From positions 21,576-85,575 of the forward strand of contig CATJOY010000034.1 of the NCBI GenBank assembly GCA_949741925.1: a DNA stretch of 64,000 nucleotides. The letters are read 5' to 3'. The notes under the pieces were generated by a model. The model was given only the letters and a program-made list of their open reading frames with translations, was not told where the DNA came from and did no database searches. Source of the stretch: an uncultured Desulfovibrionaceae bacterium (GTDB lineage Bacteria; Desulfobacterota; Desulfovibrionia; Desulfovibrionales; Desulfovibrionaceae). How positions within the stretch are numbered: the first letter of the stretch is position 1; every line of letters starts with the position of its first letter. The translations under genes and the position numbers were made by a program. Below are positions 9,811-18,512 of this stretch, piece by piece.

Positions 9811-11544
9811 ATGGGCAATCTTCATTTTGTTGCATTTGTAAGGTTCCGGGGCTTGGCCTTAGCGGTTTTTGCCCTTGTTCTTTGTCTTTTTCGGCCCGCT
9901 GTGTCGTGCGCGGTTGCTAGTGAGCCGCTGACCTACGCCGGGCCGCAAGCCCAAGGAAATATGCTGGCTGTTTCTCCTCGCGCGGTTTCTCCCCCCGCGG
10001 GGGAGGTTGCTTCGGAAGCCGGCTCCGAGGAAAATGGCTGGAACGCCCTTATAGCCGGGCATCCTTTGACTCCCCTGCGATTGGTAGCCGTGGATAAGGC
10101 CCGCCAAATGCTCTACCTCTTTGAGCGCAGAAGCCCGCTGCGTTTGGCCAGACAGTATGTCTGCACCACCGGCCAGGTTGTGGGCGATAAATACGTTACC
10201 GGCGATCTGAAAACCCCGGAAGGGATATATTTTGTCGTCCGGCGGCTTGATTCCGGGTTGGATTATCTCAAGTACGGCAACGAGGCCTATACATTGAACT
10301 ACCCTAATCCGGTGGATAGGCTTCGCAACAAGACCGGCTACGGCATTTGGATTCACGGCCGGGGCACGCCTATTGAGCCTCGGATCACTGAGGGTTGTGT
10401 CTCATTGAATAATGGCGATATAGCGGTTTTAGGCAAAAATCTTGCTCCCGGAACCCCGGTGGCCTTGGCTTCGAGGGTGCAGTATACGCCGAGCGCTCCC
10501 GAGCCTGATGCCGCCATGGTCGCGGCACTGGAACGGAAGGCGCATGGCTGGGCCAAGGCCTGGTCTTCCCGATCGAAGACTATGTTTGATTTTTACAACC
10601 CGGAGGCCTATAGCCGGGCCCAGGGCGAATCGTTCAGCGCTTTTCAAGCGCAAAAGGAACGGCTGTTCAAACAGCTTGCCTGGATTGACACGACAATCAG
10701 CGATGTACAGGTCATGCAAGGGCCGGGATACTGGGTGACCTGGTTTTTTCAGGATTACAAGGCCTCCAATTTGAGTACCAAGGGCGTTCGCCGTCTTTAC
10801 TGGCAGCCTGACAGCACGGGGGAGATGCGCATTGTAGGCATGGAATGGTTGCCCCATCTGGAAGGTATTTTGGTTGCCGGTCTTGAGGGCGTTCCCATTG
10901 CCGAAGGCTCCGCCGAAGCGCTGGCTGCTACGGAACTGGCCCTCCGGCCGGATGCCGCCTCTCTTGAGCAGGCAGCCCGAGCAGCCGAGACGCCGTTGTT
11001 GGAGAGCGCCTCCGCATCCTCTGCGGCCGCTCCGGAGCAAACCGCTCCGGCATCGGCTCCGGAAACTCCCTCGGCTTCGGAAGTTCCCCTAACCGAGCTT
11101 CCCGAGCCGGCCGAAACCGATCTGGCCCTGGTCGAACCCCATGCCGAGCCTGTAGTGCAACCTGCTGCCCCGCTCCGGAATCCTTCGGAAGAGTTGGCTT
11201 CCCAGGGGGCCCGGTTTATCGAGGAGTGGCGCAAGGCTTGGGAAAACGGCGATCTGGCAGCCTACATAGCCTGTTACGATAAGGATGCTCGCCAAGGCGG
11301 GCGCTGGAGCGCGGCTGCCATTGAGCGCCATAAGCGGACCAATTGGAAGAAAAAGCCTCCCAACAAGGTAGCGCTCAGTAATGTGCGCATCAGTGTGCGG
11401 GGAGATACCATAACTGCCGATATGCACCAGGAATATTCGGATGTCTCGGGCTACGGCGACGTAGGCCTCAAGATTTTGGTCATCAAGCGGTTTGGCGAGG
11501 CCCTGCGCATTATTGAAGAAGACTGGAGCGCCGAATCATTATGA
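9811..11544 (+). CDS. Cds6-like L,D-transpeptidase with C-terminal SnoaL-like domain
   Basis: 577 residues. The start at 9811 gives a signal peptide (hydrophobic about residues 12-30). The YkuD catalytic domain spans about 90-215, with WIHGRG (His182) and ITEGCVSL (Cys196, the likely nucleophile). The usual S/T-H-G-C motif is therefore T-E-G-C here. A long Ala/Pro/Glu linker covers about 370-460. The C-terminal 110 residues resemble the SnoaL/DUF4440-like domain of Cds6-type proteins (KAWENGDLAAYIACYD). It probably acts in the periplasm on peptidoglycan cross-links or on envelope proteins. The next gene overlaps by 4 bases. Confidence 0.82.
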   Translation: MGNLHFVAFVRFRGLALAVFALVLCLFRPAVSCAVASEPLTYAGPQAQGNMLAVSPRAVSPPAGEVASEAGSEENGWNALIAGHPLTPLRLVAVDKARQMLYLFERRSPLRLARQYVCTTGQVVGDKYVTGDLKTPEGIYFVVRRLDSGLDYLKYGNEAYTLNYPNPVDRLRNKTGYGIWIHGRGTPIEPRITEGCVSLNNGDIAVLGKNLAPGTPVALASRVQYTPSAPEPDAAMVAALERKAHGWAKAWSSRSKTMFDFYNPEAYSRAQGESFSAFQAQKERLFKQLAWIDTTISDVQVMQGPGYWVTWFFQDYKASNLSTKGVRRLYWQPDSTGEMRIVGMEWLPHLEGILVAGLEGVPIAEGSAEALAATELALRPDAASLEQAARAAETPLLESASASSAAAPEQTAPASAPETPSASEVPLTELPEPAETDLALVEPHAEPVVQPAAPLRNPSEELASQGARFIEEWRKAWENGDLAAYIACYDKDARQGGRWSAAAIERHKRTNWKKKPPNKVALSNVRISVRGDTITADMHQEYSDVSGYGDVGLKILVIKRFGEALRIIEEDWSAESL

Positions 11545-12386
11545 AAGCGAAAATAAAACGGCAACATGTTTACAGCGTCCTGTTCATGCGCGATGACTGC
11601 GGGGTGATACGCTTCCGCCTCTCCGGCTTTTGGATTAAAGCTTTGGTGTTTTTGCTGGCCCTGCTGCTTATCGGCGCGAGCCTTGGAGGATGGGGAGCCT
11701 ACTATTTTTGGAACAAACACGAAATCGTCAAGCTGGAGCTGCGGGAGCTGGAAACCGTGCTCTCGGAGAACCGGCGTCACCTTGAACGACTGGCCAACCT
11801 GGAAAAGATTTTGGAATCCAATGATCCGGCGCGCATTCATACGGCGATGAGTTCTGTGGCCGGACCGGATACGCATGGCGAGGCCAACGGCGCTGCCCGG
11901 GGCGCCTCTTCGGCGCAGGGGACGGCCTCTGGGCCTCCTGAAGAGGGTGACGGGGATGATGCGGCGGCTCCGGAAGGCAACGGCGGGAGCGGTGCGGGGC
12001 AGTCTCGCCCGCAGCAGACGCCGCAGGGCCGGGCGGTAGTACAGCCGCTCAAAGACCACACGGTCAGGTTGACAAATGTTTCTTTGCGCCGCTCCGGGAA
12101 TTCCCGCATCCAGATTGCCTTTGATCTCAACAACAGGAATGATCCAAGCCAGCCCCTCAGCGGCCGGGTGTATCTTTCGGTAGTCGATGCCGATGGAAAT
12201 GTGACGGATATTCTGAACGCGGATAAAAATGATCTGCGTTTTTTCCAAATTCAGCGCTATAAGACCGTGCGGACCACCTTTGCCCTGCCTACCAACGTGC
12301 CGCTTTCCGCTGTCCGCGAAGTGCAGGTAACCGTGGAAACCGAGGGCAATCCCGTCTATGTTGAGCGCTTGCCCATGCCGCGCTAG
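11541..12386 (+). CDS. Single-pass membrane protein of unknown function, coupled to the L,D-transpeptidase
   Basis: 281 residues, with the start overlapping the transpeptidase stop by 4 bases. There is a cytoplasmic basic N-terminus (about 1-30), one membrane helix (about 31-56, IKALVFLLALLLIGASLGGW), a probable coiled coil (about 58-98), a Gly/Ala/Glu/Gln-rich disordered linker (about 100-165) and a beta-rich C-terminal domain (about 168-281). The C-terminal half should be periplasmic. I recognise no named family. The coupling suggests a partner or anchor for the transpeptidase. Confidence 0.8.
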   Translation: MKAKIKRQHVYSVLFMRDDCGVIRFRLSGFWIKALVFLLALLLIGASLGGWGAYYFWNKHEIVKLELRELETVLSENRRHLERLANLEKILESNDPARIHTAMSSVAGPDTHGEANGAARGASSAQGTASGPPEEGDGDDAAAPEGNGGSGAGQSRPQQTPQGRAVVQPLKDHTVRLTNVSLRRSGNSRIQIAFDLNNRNDPSQPLSGRVYLSVVDADGNVTDILNADKNDLRFFQIQRYKTVRTTFALPTNVPLSAVREVQVTVETEGNPVYVERLPMPR

Positions 12387-12431
12387 TTCTCGCGCTCGTT
12401 CTCTGCCTTAGGCGGCCGGGTGTTGCCCCGG

Positions 12432-12470
12432 GCCCTCCGGAGGGCTCTTCCCCCTCGCCCTGCGAGGGGG
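12432..12470. terminator. Two consecutive hairpins between convergent genes
   Basis: GCCCTCC-GGAGGGC (12432-12445) is followed by CCCCCTCG-CCCTG-CGAGGGGG (12450-12470). They lie between the 3' ends of the genes at 11541-12386 and 12472-13269 and could stop transcription from either side. The text GTTGCCCCGGG...GTCATGCC resembles the tail of the intergenic repeat family described in the findings. Confidence 0.5.
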
Positions 12471-12471
12471 G

Positions 12472-13269
12472 TCATGCCGTATTGGCGGCCTGCGCTTGTT
12501 CCAACCAGGGGCAGAACGCCACAGCCTCATCCGAGTAAGGAGCGTGTTTTTCTTTCCCGGCAAAGAGAAAGAGTTTTTTTTGTTCCGGCCTGGCGCTGGG
12601 CTTTTTTTTGGCGCTTTCAAGCAGCAGCAGATGAGGGGGCATCCCGGGCCTGCTGGAGACCAGTGTTTTACGGAAGGGGAAAAAACCGTTTTCTTCCAGA
12701 GCCAGCCTCCCTTCATCCCCCGCCGGAAAGATCAGGTAGAGGATGCCCTCGTTATGCAGCCCCATTCCGGCCCAGCGTAAAAAACTGCCGACAAGGCCGG
12801 GCTCTCCGAACAGAGCTCGGGCGCGGAGTTCGGAAGAGGGCAGGCGTCCCCTGCCGAGAATCCGATACGGCGGATTCATGATGCAACAGTCAAAAGAAGC
12901 CTGGAGAAGCGCTTTGAGGGCCGGGTCCGGCTCATTGCGAAAATCAACCGTTTCCGCGGCGAAGCGTTGGCCCAATCCCAGGCGTTCGGCATTGAGAAGC
13001 GCAGCCTGGATCAATTCTGGCTGGAGATCTAGGCCGACCCCACGCAGCCCGGGACTGCGCAGAAGTGCTCCCAAGGCCGCCGCGCCGCATCCCGTACCGC
13101 AATCCAGCAATGCAGCATGGCGCCCCGGAGGCACGGCGGCAGCCAGCAACAGGGCATCCAGCGAAAATCTGAACGAACCGGGGGGTTGCCGGAGGCCTCG
13201 GGGAAAGATGGCCGCCGGTATAGGCTGCCCTTTGCCATCCAAACAAGACGTTCTCGGTAATGCTTTCAT
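12472..13269 (-). CDS. TrmN6-like class I methyltransferase (putative tRNA1(Val) A37 N6-methyltransferase)
   Basis: 265 residues from the ATG at 13269. Residues about 35-150 form a Rossmann SAM-binding fold with DCGTGCG at 56-62. The NPPY motif at 132-135 marks N6-adenine or N-glutamine methyltransferases. FRFSLDALLL before motif I is typical of the TrmN6/YfiC group. The C-terminus (about 210-265) is Lys/Pro-rich and unlike the family. A longer start (GTG at 13323) would lie inside the hairpin of an intergenic repeat copy, so the ATG is preferred, although its ribosome site is weak. Substrate is inferred only. Confidence 0.75.
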   Translation of the reverse strand: MKALPRTSCLDGKGQPIPAAIFPRGLRQPPGSFRFSLDALLLAAAVPPGRHAALLDCGTGCGAAALGALLRSPGLRGVGLDLQPELIQAALLNAERLGLGQRFAAETVDFRNEPDPALKALLQASFDCCIMNPPYRILGRGRLPSSELRARALFGEPGLVGSFLRWAGMGLHNEGILYLIFPAGDEGRLALEENGFFPFRKTLVSSRPGMPPHLLLLESAKKKPSARPEQKKLFLFAGKEKHAPYSDEAVAFCPWLEQAQAANTA

Positions 13270-13317
13270 TGCTGCGATGATTGCGGGCTTTGGAAACAGC
13301 CAGACCTTTTTCCCTGC

Positions 13318-13437
13318 GGGCACAGGAACGAACTCTCCGTGTCCTTTCTTAGTCTTCTTGCGAACCTTTTGCCGGGGGCCCGGCAGAGGTATTCCTCGGC
13401 GAGGAGAGCAGAGCCCCGGCCTCCCGGGGCATTCATG
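13318..13437. repeat. Intergenic repeat element, divergent copy (after ubiD)
   Basis: The hairpin text GGGCACAGGAACG...TCTCCGTGTCC (13318-13344) is followed by CCTTTTGCCGGGGG (13366-13379) and the tail GCCCCGGCCTCCCGGGGCATTCAT (13413-13436). The tail ends about 20 bases from the stop of the minus-strand ubiD-family gene. Confidence 0.55.
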
Positions 13438-13458
13438 GGAGGAGGGACGTACAAGGCC

Positions 13459-15333
13459 CTAAACAAGCCCTTCCAGCGGACCGCCCTTTGCTCCCAGAGC
13501 ATCAATACGTTTTTCCACATCCGGATCGGGCTCCAACACCGGGGCATGGTGGCTTTTGGCCCTGGCGTCGATAAGCAGCGGGGCGTCACACCCCCAGTGC
13601 TTGCAGCGGGTTACGGCGTTGGTCCCGTAAATATCTGTGGCCGGGTCCGAGCGGGTGAACGTGGTCCAGAGAAAAGCATCCCAGTTTTGGGAGGCCTCAT
13701 CCGGGGTATCCGTAACAACCAGCAGGGCCAGCCCTTGCAGCCCCGCGGGATCATCTGCCTGAAGCGCGCCCAGGAATGCGCCCAGCGCCTCCAGTGATGC
13801 ATCAGCCGTGCCTTGCGGCAGGAGATGGCGCGGACCGCGCAGGACCGCGATGCCCGGCGCAAATAGCCTGGCCTCGCTAAAGCCCTCGGGCAGACGGAAG
13901 GCGCGGGGAAGCTCCGGACAAAGGGCTCTGCGGGGAGGACCGGCCACCGCCAGAAGCAGGCGGGAGCCTTGGTTGAGGCCGCTGCCGCTGTAATCCAAGG
14001 TATCTTGAGTCGTCCGGGTGATGAAGTGCAGATCCCGAGAAAAATCGACCCGCTCCAAAACATGCCGGAAGAACCCCGGGATATCGCGGGTGGAGAGATG
14101 CGGGGCATCCTCGGCGGCGGCAAGAAACAGATACTTGGCCAGGGCGGTTTGGGTGCTGCCCAAGAGGGCCAGGCCCTGGCTGATCACCTCCCGCGGCTGC
14201 CGATCCGGGGTAAAGGGGACAAAGCGTTCGCTTCCCAGCGCCAGGAGCAGCGGATGCACGCCGGAGGCGTCTACGGCGTGCACTTCGCTGACGCCGCTAA
14301 AGACTTTGGATAAAAAGGGCGCCGTCAGCTCGTGCACAAATTCGCCGAAAATGCTGTCTTCCTGGGGTGGACGGCCTACTGAGGTGAAAGGCCAGACGGC
14401 GTCGGGCCGGTGAAAGACGCCGTCCACCGTAAGTACCGGAAATTCGTGGGCCAGGCTGTAGTACCCCAGATGATCGCCGAAAGGGCCTTCCAGAGCCAGA
14501 TGCCCCGGTCTGAGCCTGCCCAAGATGACAAAATCCGCCTCGGCCGGGACGGGCAGAGTTTTGCCCAGGCCATACACTAAGGGCGCACGGGCCATGGCCA
14601 TGCGACGGCCTCCCAGAAGGCCGGCAAAGCAGAGTTCGGGAACGCCGGCGGGCAAGGGCATCAGGGCGGCCAGAGCCAGAGCCGGAGGTCCGCCCACCGA
14701 GACGGCCACCGGCAGATCTTCGCCCCGGGCCAGGGCCTTGGCGTGGTGCGGGCCGATGCCCCGCAGCAATTGGTAATGCAGCCCTGCTTCTTTATCTTTA
14801 TGGTAGCCCGGTCCGTTTATCTGAATCCGGTACATGCCCAGGTTAGAACCGAAAAGCCCGGGGGCATCCGGGTCTTCGGAGTAAACCTGAGGGAGCGTGA
14901 TATACCCGCCGCCGTCTTTGGGCCAGGAGCGCAGGCCGGGCAAAGCCGAAAGGCTGGTCAAACAGGCGAAGACCGGAGCCTTGCGCACAGTGCGCGGTAG
15001 GCCGCGCAACAATGTCGCCGGATGAAAAAGGTGGTCGGGAAGATGGCGGAGCAGATCTGCCGGGTCAGCCGCCAGCCTGAACAGGGCTTCCACCCGTCGC
15101 AAGCTTCCGCGAAAGAGATGCCGGATGCGCTCCCGAGTGGCGAAAAGGTTGCCCAGCATGGGAAAACGGCTGCCGGCAACTCTGGTAAACAGCAGGGCCG
15201 GCCCGTTGCGTTGTGCGGCTCTGCGCTGCACCGAGGCAATTTCGAGATCAGGACTCAGGGGAATGTCAATGCGCCGAAGCATGCCGGAGCGTTCCAGATC
15301 GGCGATGCATTGGCCGAGATTACGGTAGTTCAT
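13459..15333 (-). CDS. UbiD-family prenylated-FMN-dependent decarboxylase (possible MqnL of the futalosine menaquinone route)
   Basis: 624 residues, somewhat longer than E. coli UbiD. The start MNYRNLGQCIADLERSGML follows a GGGGAGAG site. Segments matching the family include the N-terminal Q-R-R-A-A-x-R-N-G-P-A-L-L-F region, INGPGYHKDKEAGLHYQLLRGIG near residue 160 and GDHLGYYSLAHEFPV near 280. UbiD enzymes decarboxylate aromatic or unsaturated acids with prenylated FMN. In organisms using futalosine, a UbiD homologue (MqnL) works with a UbiA-type MqnP, and a UbiA homologue is present at 31519-32385. The substrate assignment is inference; no UbiX flavin prenyltransferase is in the window. Confidence 0.82.
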   Translation of the reverse strand: MNYRNLGQCIADLERSGMLRRIDIPLSPDLEIASVQRRAAQRNGPALLFTRVAGSRFPMLGNLFATRERIRHLFRGSLRRVEALFRLAADPADLLRHLPDHLFHPATLLRGLPRTVRKAPVFACLTSLSALPGLRSWPKDGGGYITLPQVYSEDPDAPGLFGSNLGMYRIQINGPGYHKDKEAGLHYQLLRGIGPHHAKALARGEDLPVAVSVGGPPALALAALMPLPAGVPELCFAGLLGGRRMAMARAPLVYGLGKTLPVPAEADFVILGRLRPGHLALEGPFGDHLGYYSLAHEFPVLTVDGVFHRPDAVWPFTSVGRPPQEDSIFGEFVHELTAPFLSKVFSGVSEVHAVDASGVHPLLLALGSERFVPFTPDRQPREVISQGLALLGSTQTALAKYLFLAAAEDAPHLSTRDIPGFFRHVLERVDFSRDLHFITRTTQDTLDYSGSGLNQGSRLLLAVAGPPRRALCPELPRAFRLPEGFSEARLFAPGIAVLRGPRHLLPQGTADASLEALGAFLGALQADDPAGLQGLALLVVTDTPDEASQNWDAFLWTTFTRSDPATDIYGTNAVTRCKHWGCDAPLLIDARAKSHHAPVLEPDPDVEKRIDALGAKGGPLEGLV

Positions 15334-15522
15334 CGGCTGCTCTCCCCTTTTCTGTCGTTGAGCCGGTGCGGTGTATGAGATCAGGCGCAGGCATGTATAT
15401 GTGTGTCGTGGATAGCATGGGGAGCGGCCCATGGCAACGTTGGAAAAGGAACTTTTCAGGTGGAAAAACCAGCCCGAGGAAATGATTCGGCTTTTTACAG
15501 CACGGTATTGAGAATTTTTCCC

Positions 15523-15549
15523 TAAAGATTTTCTCCAATGCCGCGATAA
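15523..15549 (+). promoter_or_regulatory. Putative sigma-28 (FliA) promoter
   Basis: TAAA (15523-15526), 15 bases, then CGCGATAA (15542-15549). The sigma-28 consensus is TAAA-N15-GCCGATAA, so spacing is exact and the -10 box matches 6 of 8. The downstream ATG is at 15570 with GGGAG at 15560-15564, giving a leader of roughly 15 bases. Confidence 0.55.
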
Positions 15550-15569
15550 GGCAACTATAGGGAGTTGCT

Positions 15570-16280
15570 ATGGCATTTTCAGGCATCTTGTCGGTAAGTA
15601 TTGCGCAAAGCGGATATTCTAACGGTTTTAACGCCTCAGGCACGGCTGGGGTTTTTGCGGCCGATATAGCCCGGCGCGCTGCGGCAAGCCAGGGCTTGGC
15701 CCAATCCGGGCAGGATATTCCCCCGGCTGCAGAGAGCGAGGCATCTGATTCAGAGAAGAGCGCTCAGCTTCAGAAGCTGGAATCAGCCTTGGCGGATACT
15801 GTTTCCTACATGGTGGAACAGCATGGCGAGCAGGCCGGTACCGCTCTGATGGGCATCGTCTACAAGCGGTTAGGCAAGGGCGACGTCACCGAGCAAAGCC
15901 TCGGAAACGCTTTTCTTGATGTGACCCGGTTCATAGACGCCAATTTCGGCATTGCCAAAGGCGATGCTTTCTTGGAGCATCTCAACGGCGGCCTCAATGA
16001 TAGCCTGAACGCCTTTTTTGATAACGGGGTCAATGAGGTCTTTTTTGCCTCCAACGGAGCCTCGGGAAGTATTTCCGGCCTGCCGGCGGCAAGTTTGAAC
16101 ACCGAAAACCTTGCCGCGGACGTCAACCAACTAACCGAGAGTATTATCCGTCTTGTGAAAGATGCGCGGAACGTTACGTCGGGGGAGGCCGGGCCCTCTG
16201 GCAGAGCCTTAGCCGCCTATGCATCGCACATGCAGACGCCGGCCATGGTGACAGGCATCCTGGCGGATACTTTTGTTTAA
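15570..16280 (+). CDS. Unknown protein, possibly flagellar-regulon
   Basis: 236 residues with GGGAG six bases before the ATG. The N-terminus MAFSGILSVSIAQSGYSNGF is Ser/Gly/Asn-rich without a classical signal peptide. The region about 65-135 is helical (QLQKLESALADTVSYMVEQHGEQAGTALMG) and includes an LGNAFLDVTRFIDANFG segment. The C-terminus is Ala/Ser-rich. No family is recognised. Soft evidence for a motility link is the sigma-28-like promoter. It stands alone, divergent from ubiD, and ends in a good terminator. Confidence 0.72.
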   Translation: MAFSGILSVSIAQSGYSNGFNASGTAGVFAADIARRAAASQGLAQSGQDIPPAAESEASDSEKSAQLQKLESALADTVSYMVEQHGEQAGTALMGIVYKRLGKGDVTEQSLGNAFLDVTRFIDANFGIAKGDAFLEHLNGGLNDSLNAFFDNGVNEVFFASNGASGSISGLPAASLNTENLAADVNQLTESIIRLVKDARNVTSGEAGPSGRALAAYASHMQTPAMVTGILADTFV

Positions 16281-16294
16281 GCGCTGTAGGGCGG

Positions 16295-16326
16295 AGCGCT
16301 GCCGCCCGGCTTCCGGCGGAAGCGCT
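16295..16326 (+). terminator. Terminator hairpin after the gene at 15570-16280
   Basis: AGCGCT-g-CCGCC (16295-16306) pairs with GGCGG-a-AGCGCT (16315-16326) around an 8-base loop. A GTTTTTCGTTCTT tract follows about 12 bases later (16338-16350), so termination may be imperfect. Confidence 0.6.
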
Positions 16327-16555
16327 CAGGGCCTGTCGTTTTTCGTTCTTTCTGCGGGAGGGCTCAAAAGGCGCGCCTGAGGCGCGGCAATATGACGCCT
16401 GCCAAGGCATATTCTGCCATTTCGGGGCTGGGGAATGGTGATCTTGGCCCCTTTGAGTCAGAGGAACGATCTTCCTCCGTTTTCTTCTACAGCAGCCCTC
16501 TTATTGCGAGGCAAGGGGAATGAGCGATTCGGGCCGTTCCGGCCCTCATCCCTAC

Positions 16556-16660
16556 GGGGCACAGGAGCGAAGTTCCTGTGCCCCGTTTTGCTCTGCCGTG
16601 CAATGGGCTCCCTGGTGGGGGGTGTGCGTTGCCCCGGCCGCCGGTGGCATGAAGACGGCG
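16556..16660. repeat. Intergenic repeat element, copy A
   Basis: A perfect 11-base stem, GGGGCACAGGA (16556-16566) and TCCTGTGCCCC (16574-16584), is followed by CGTTTTGCTCTGCC and the tail GTTGCCCCGGCCGCCGGTGG then CATGAAGACG (ending 16660). It abuts the stop codon of the diguanylate cyclase at 16662. It matches copy B almost base for base across about 100 bases. Confidence 0.75.
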
Positions 16661-16661
16661 T

Positions 16662-18341
16662 CTAGTCCGCGGCAACCCGGTTGCGTCCATCCTTTTTGGC
16701 GCGGTAGAGGGCTTCATCCGCGCGATGGAGGAGGTGTTCCGGGCTTTCACCCGGTCGGAACTCCACGACACCGAGGCTGACCGTCATGGGGCTCCCATCA
16801 GGCAGAGTGATCTGCTCGCAGGTGATGCGCCGAATGCGCTCCGCACTGGTAAGGGCCTTGTCTTTCGGGGTCAGCGGGAGAATAAGCATGAATTCTTCGC
16901 CGCCGGATCGAGCCGGGAGATCCTCGTTGCGGCAGTTATCGCGCAGAATTTGGGCAAACTGTCGCAGTACAGCATCGCCTTGGGCATGCCCGAAACGGTC
17001 GTTCACCATTTTAAAATGGTCGAGGTCCATCATCAAAAGACTCAGCGGCACCTCATGGCGAGCGCCTATGGCCATACTCTCCAGGAGCCGTTCGTGGAAG
17101 AAGCGTCGGTTGGCTAATCCTGTCAGGGAATCAGTCCGGCTCAGCAGGCGCAATTCATGTTGGGCCTGTTCCAGTTCCTGCACCTTGCAGGCCAGCTCAT
17201 GTTCCAGACTTTTTTGGGAAGATATATCGACAATCGTTCCCACCAAGCCTTTTTCACCGGAAGTGGGAACGGTGACTCCCTTGCTCCAATAAAGAGAGTT
17301 TCGCTGCCCTTGGTTGGTGGTGTACACTGTCTCATAATGGACCATCATGTTGCTGCTGATGACTTCCAGATCTTCCTGCTGGTATTTCTGCCGTTCCTCC
17401 GGGGGTAAATAGCCGAGTTCCATGGCGGTACGGCCGAGATACTCCTCCCGGCGAATACCGAAAAATTTTTCGTAGGCTTTGTTGAGCAAGAAAAACCGGG
17501 TATCCTCAGTTTTGGCAAAGACCGGAGACGGTAATTCGTCGATAAGCGTTTCAAGAAAGATCAGCTTGCGGCGAACGGCTTCCAGTTCTGCGATCAGCCG
17601 GGCCTGTTGCGCTTCCTCCTGTGGGGGGGCGCTGAGCTTGCCTTGCAGATGAGCGGCTACGGAACGCAAGGCTATGTTGAGCGCTTCCAGCTCGTGGGGC
17701 AGACCTTTGGGAGAGGGAGCATCCAACGCGCCTGAAGAAATCTGCGTCGCATAATCGACAAGTTGCCGGATGGGACGGGTGATAGAACGCACTCCTACAA
17801 CGATCAAGGCAGCCGTGGCAAACAAGGCAAAGGCCAGTAGGGCGAAGAATATTTTTAAGGAAGCGGCAATGGCGCCGTAATTTCGGGTGCTCTCGAGATT
17901 GGCGATAGCTTGTTCAGCCTCCAGGAGTTCGCTAATGAGCTTACGGTACAGGGAGAAAACCTCAGCGGCCGGGGCGGAGCCATCCGCTTGACGGCGCACG
18001 GCGTCAAGGAATTCCGCGGCTTGCCCCAAGTTCAGGGCGTTGAGGGCTTCTCGATCCGCGTGGGCCAGGGCTGATGAGCCGGCTGCAAGACCGGCGTCTA
18101 CTGTTTTGCGCTGGGCATTGAGAGCGCTCCTATCGTTTGTCCCGGCCATGAGGCTGAGCCCGCGTTCTTTCCAGAGTTCATGAATGAGGTCGGATACGGC
18201 CAGAAACAACGCATGATTGTTTTCAGCCCGGGCTATATTCTGCTTTTCAGTTAGCCAGAACCGCGAGAACATACAGCTTATCACCAGAAACACCAGCAAG
18301 GGGATACCGCTTATGGCGATAAGTTTTTGGGAAATTTTCAC
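16662..18341 (-). CDS. Membrane-bound diguanylate cyclase (periplasmic sensor, HAMP, PAS, GGDEF)
   Basis: 559 residues from a GTG at 18341 with GGGAG eight bases upstream. TM1 is at about 8-29, a helical periplasmic domain at about 30-160, TM2 at about 164-184, HAMP at about 185-235, PAS at about 262-375 and GGDEF at about 400-555. The active site is SGGEEF (479-484). An RxxD inhibitory site, RNED (471-474), lies exactly five residues before it, so product feedback by c-di-GMP is expected. There is no EAL domain. An upstream in-frame ATG would place 48 extra residues before the membrane helix and was rejected. The signal sensed is unknown. Confidence 0.92.
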   Translation of the reverse strand: MKISQKLIAISGIPLLVFLVISCMFSRFWLTEKQNIARAENNHALFLAVSDLIHELWKERGLSLMAGTNDRSALNAQRKTVDAGLAAGSSALAHADREALNALNLGQAAEFLDAVRRQADGSAPAAEVFSLYRKLISELLEAEQAIANLESTRNYGAIAASLKIFFALLAFALFATAALIVVGVRSITRPIRQLVDYATQISSGALDAPSPKGLPHELEALNIALRSVAAHLQGKLSAPPQEEAQQARLIAELEAVRRKLIFLETLIDELPSPVFAKTEDTRFFLLNKAYEKFFGIRREEYLGRTAMELGYLPPEERQKYQQEDLEVISSNMMVHYETVYTTNQGQRNSLYWSKGVTVPTSGEKGLVGTIVDISSQKSLEHELACKVQELEQAQHELRLLSRTDSLTGLANRRFFHERLLESMAIGARHEVPLSLLMMDLDHFKMVNDRFGHAQGDAVLRQFAQILRDNCRNEDLPARSGGEEFMLILPLTPKDKALTSAERIRRITCEQITLPDGSPMTVSLGVVEFRPGESPEHLLHRADEALYRAKKDGRNRVAAD

Positions 18342-18512
18342 AAATTCATCTCCCTTTAGGCAGGGTATATGAAGTATGGTTGGAGGCCCCTTCAGGTGAA
18401 TTGTATGGGTAGGAAAGGAACTGGACCAGCCTTGGAAAGCGGGACGAATGCGCCCTATTCCGGGCAGAGGCATTGGGTAAGGCAATACATCTGCCCGGTC
18501 ACAACCATCTCT

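Larger units (their letters stand above)
16281..16661. other. Intergenic region between convergent genes
   Basis: 381 bases without a supported gene. It holds the terminator at 16295-16326 and intergenic repeat copy A (16556-16660). The stretch 16380-16540 is low in coding signal. Confidence 0.5.

Noticed and set aside
13270..13323. GTG at 13323 as the start of the TrmN6-like methyltransferase
   Set aside because: The GTG lies inside the hairpin of an intergenic repeat copy and the extra residues are not family-like, so the ATG at 13269 was used.
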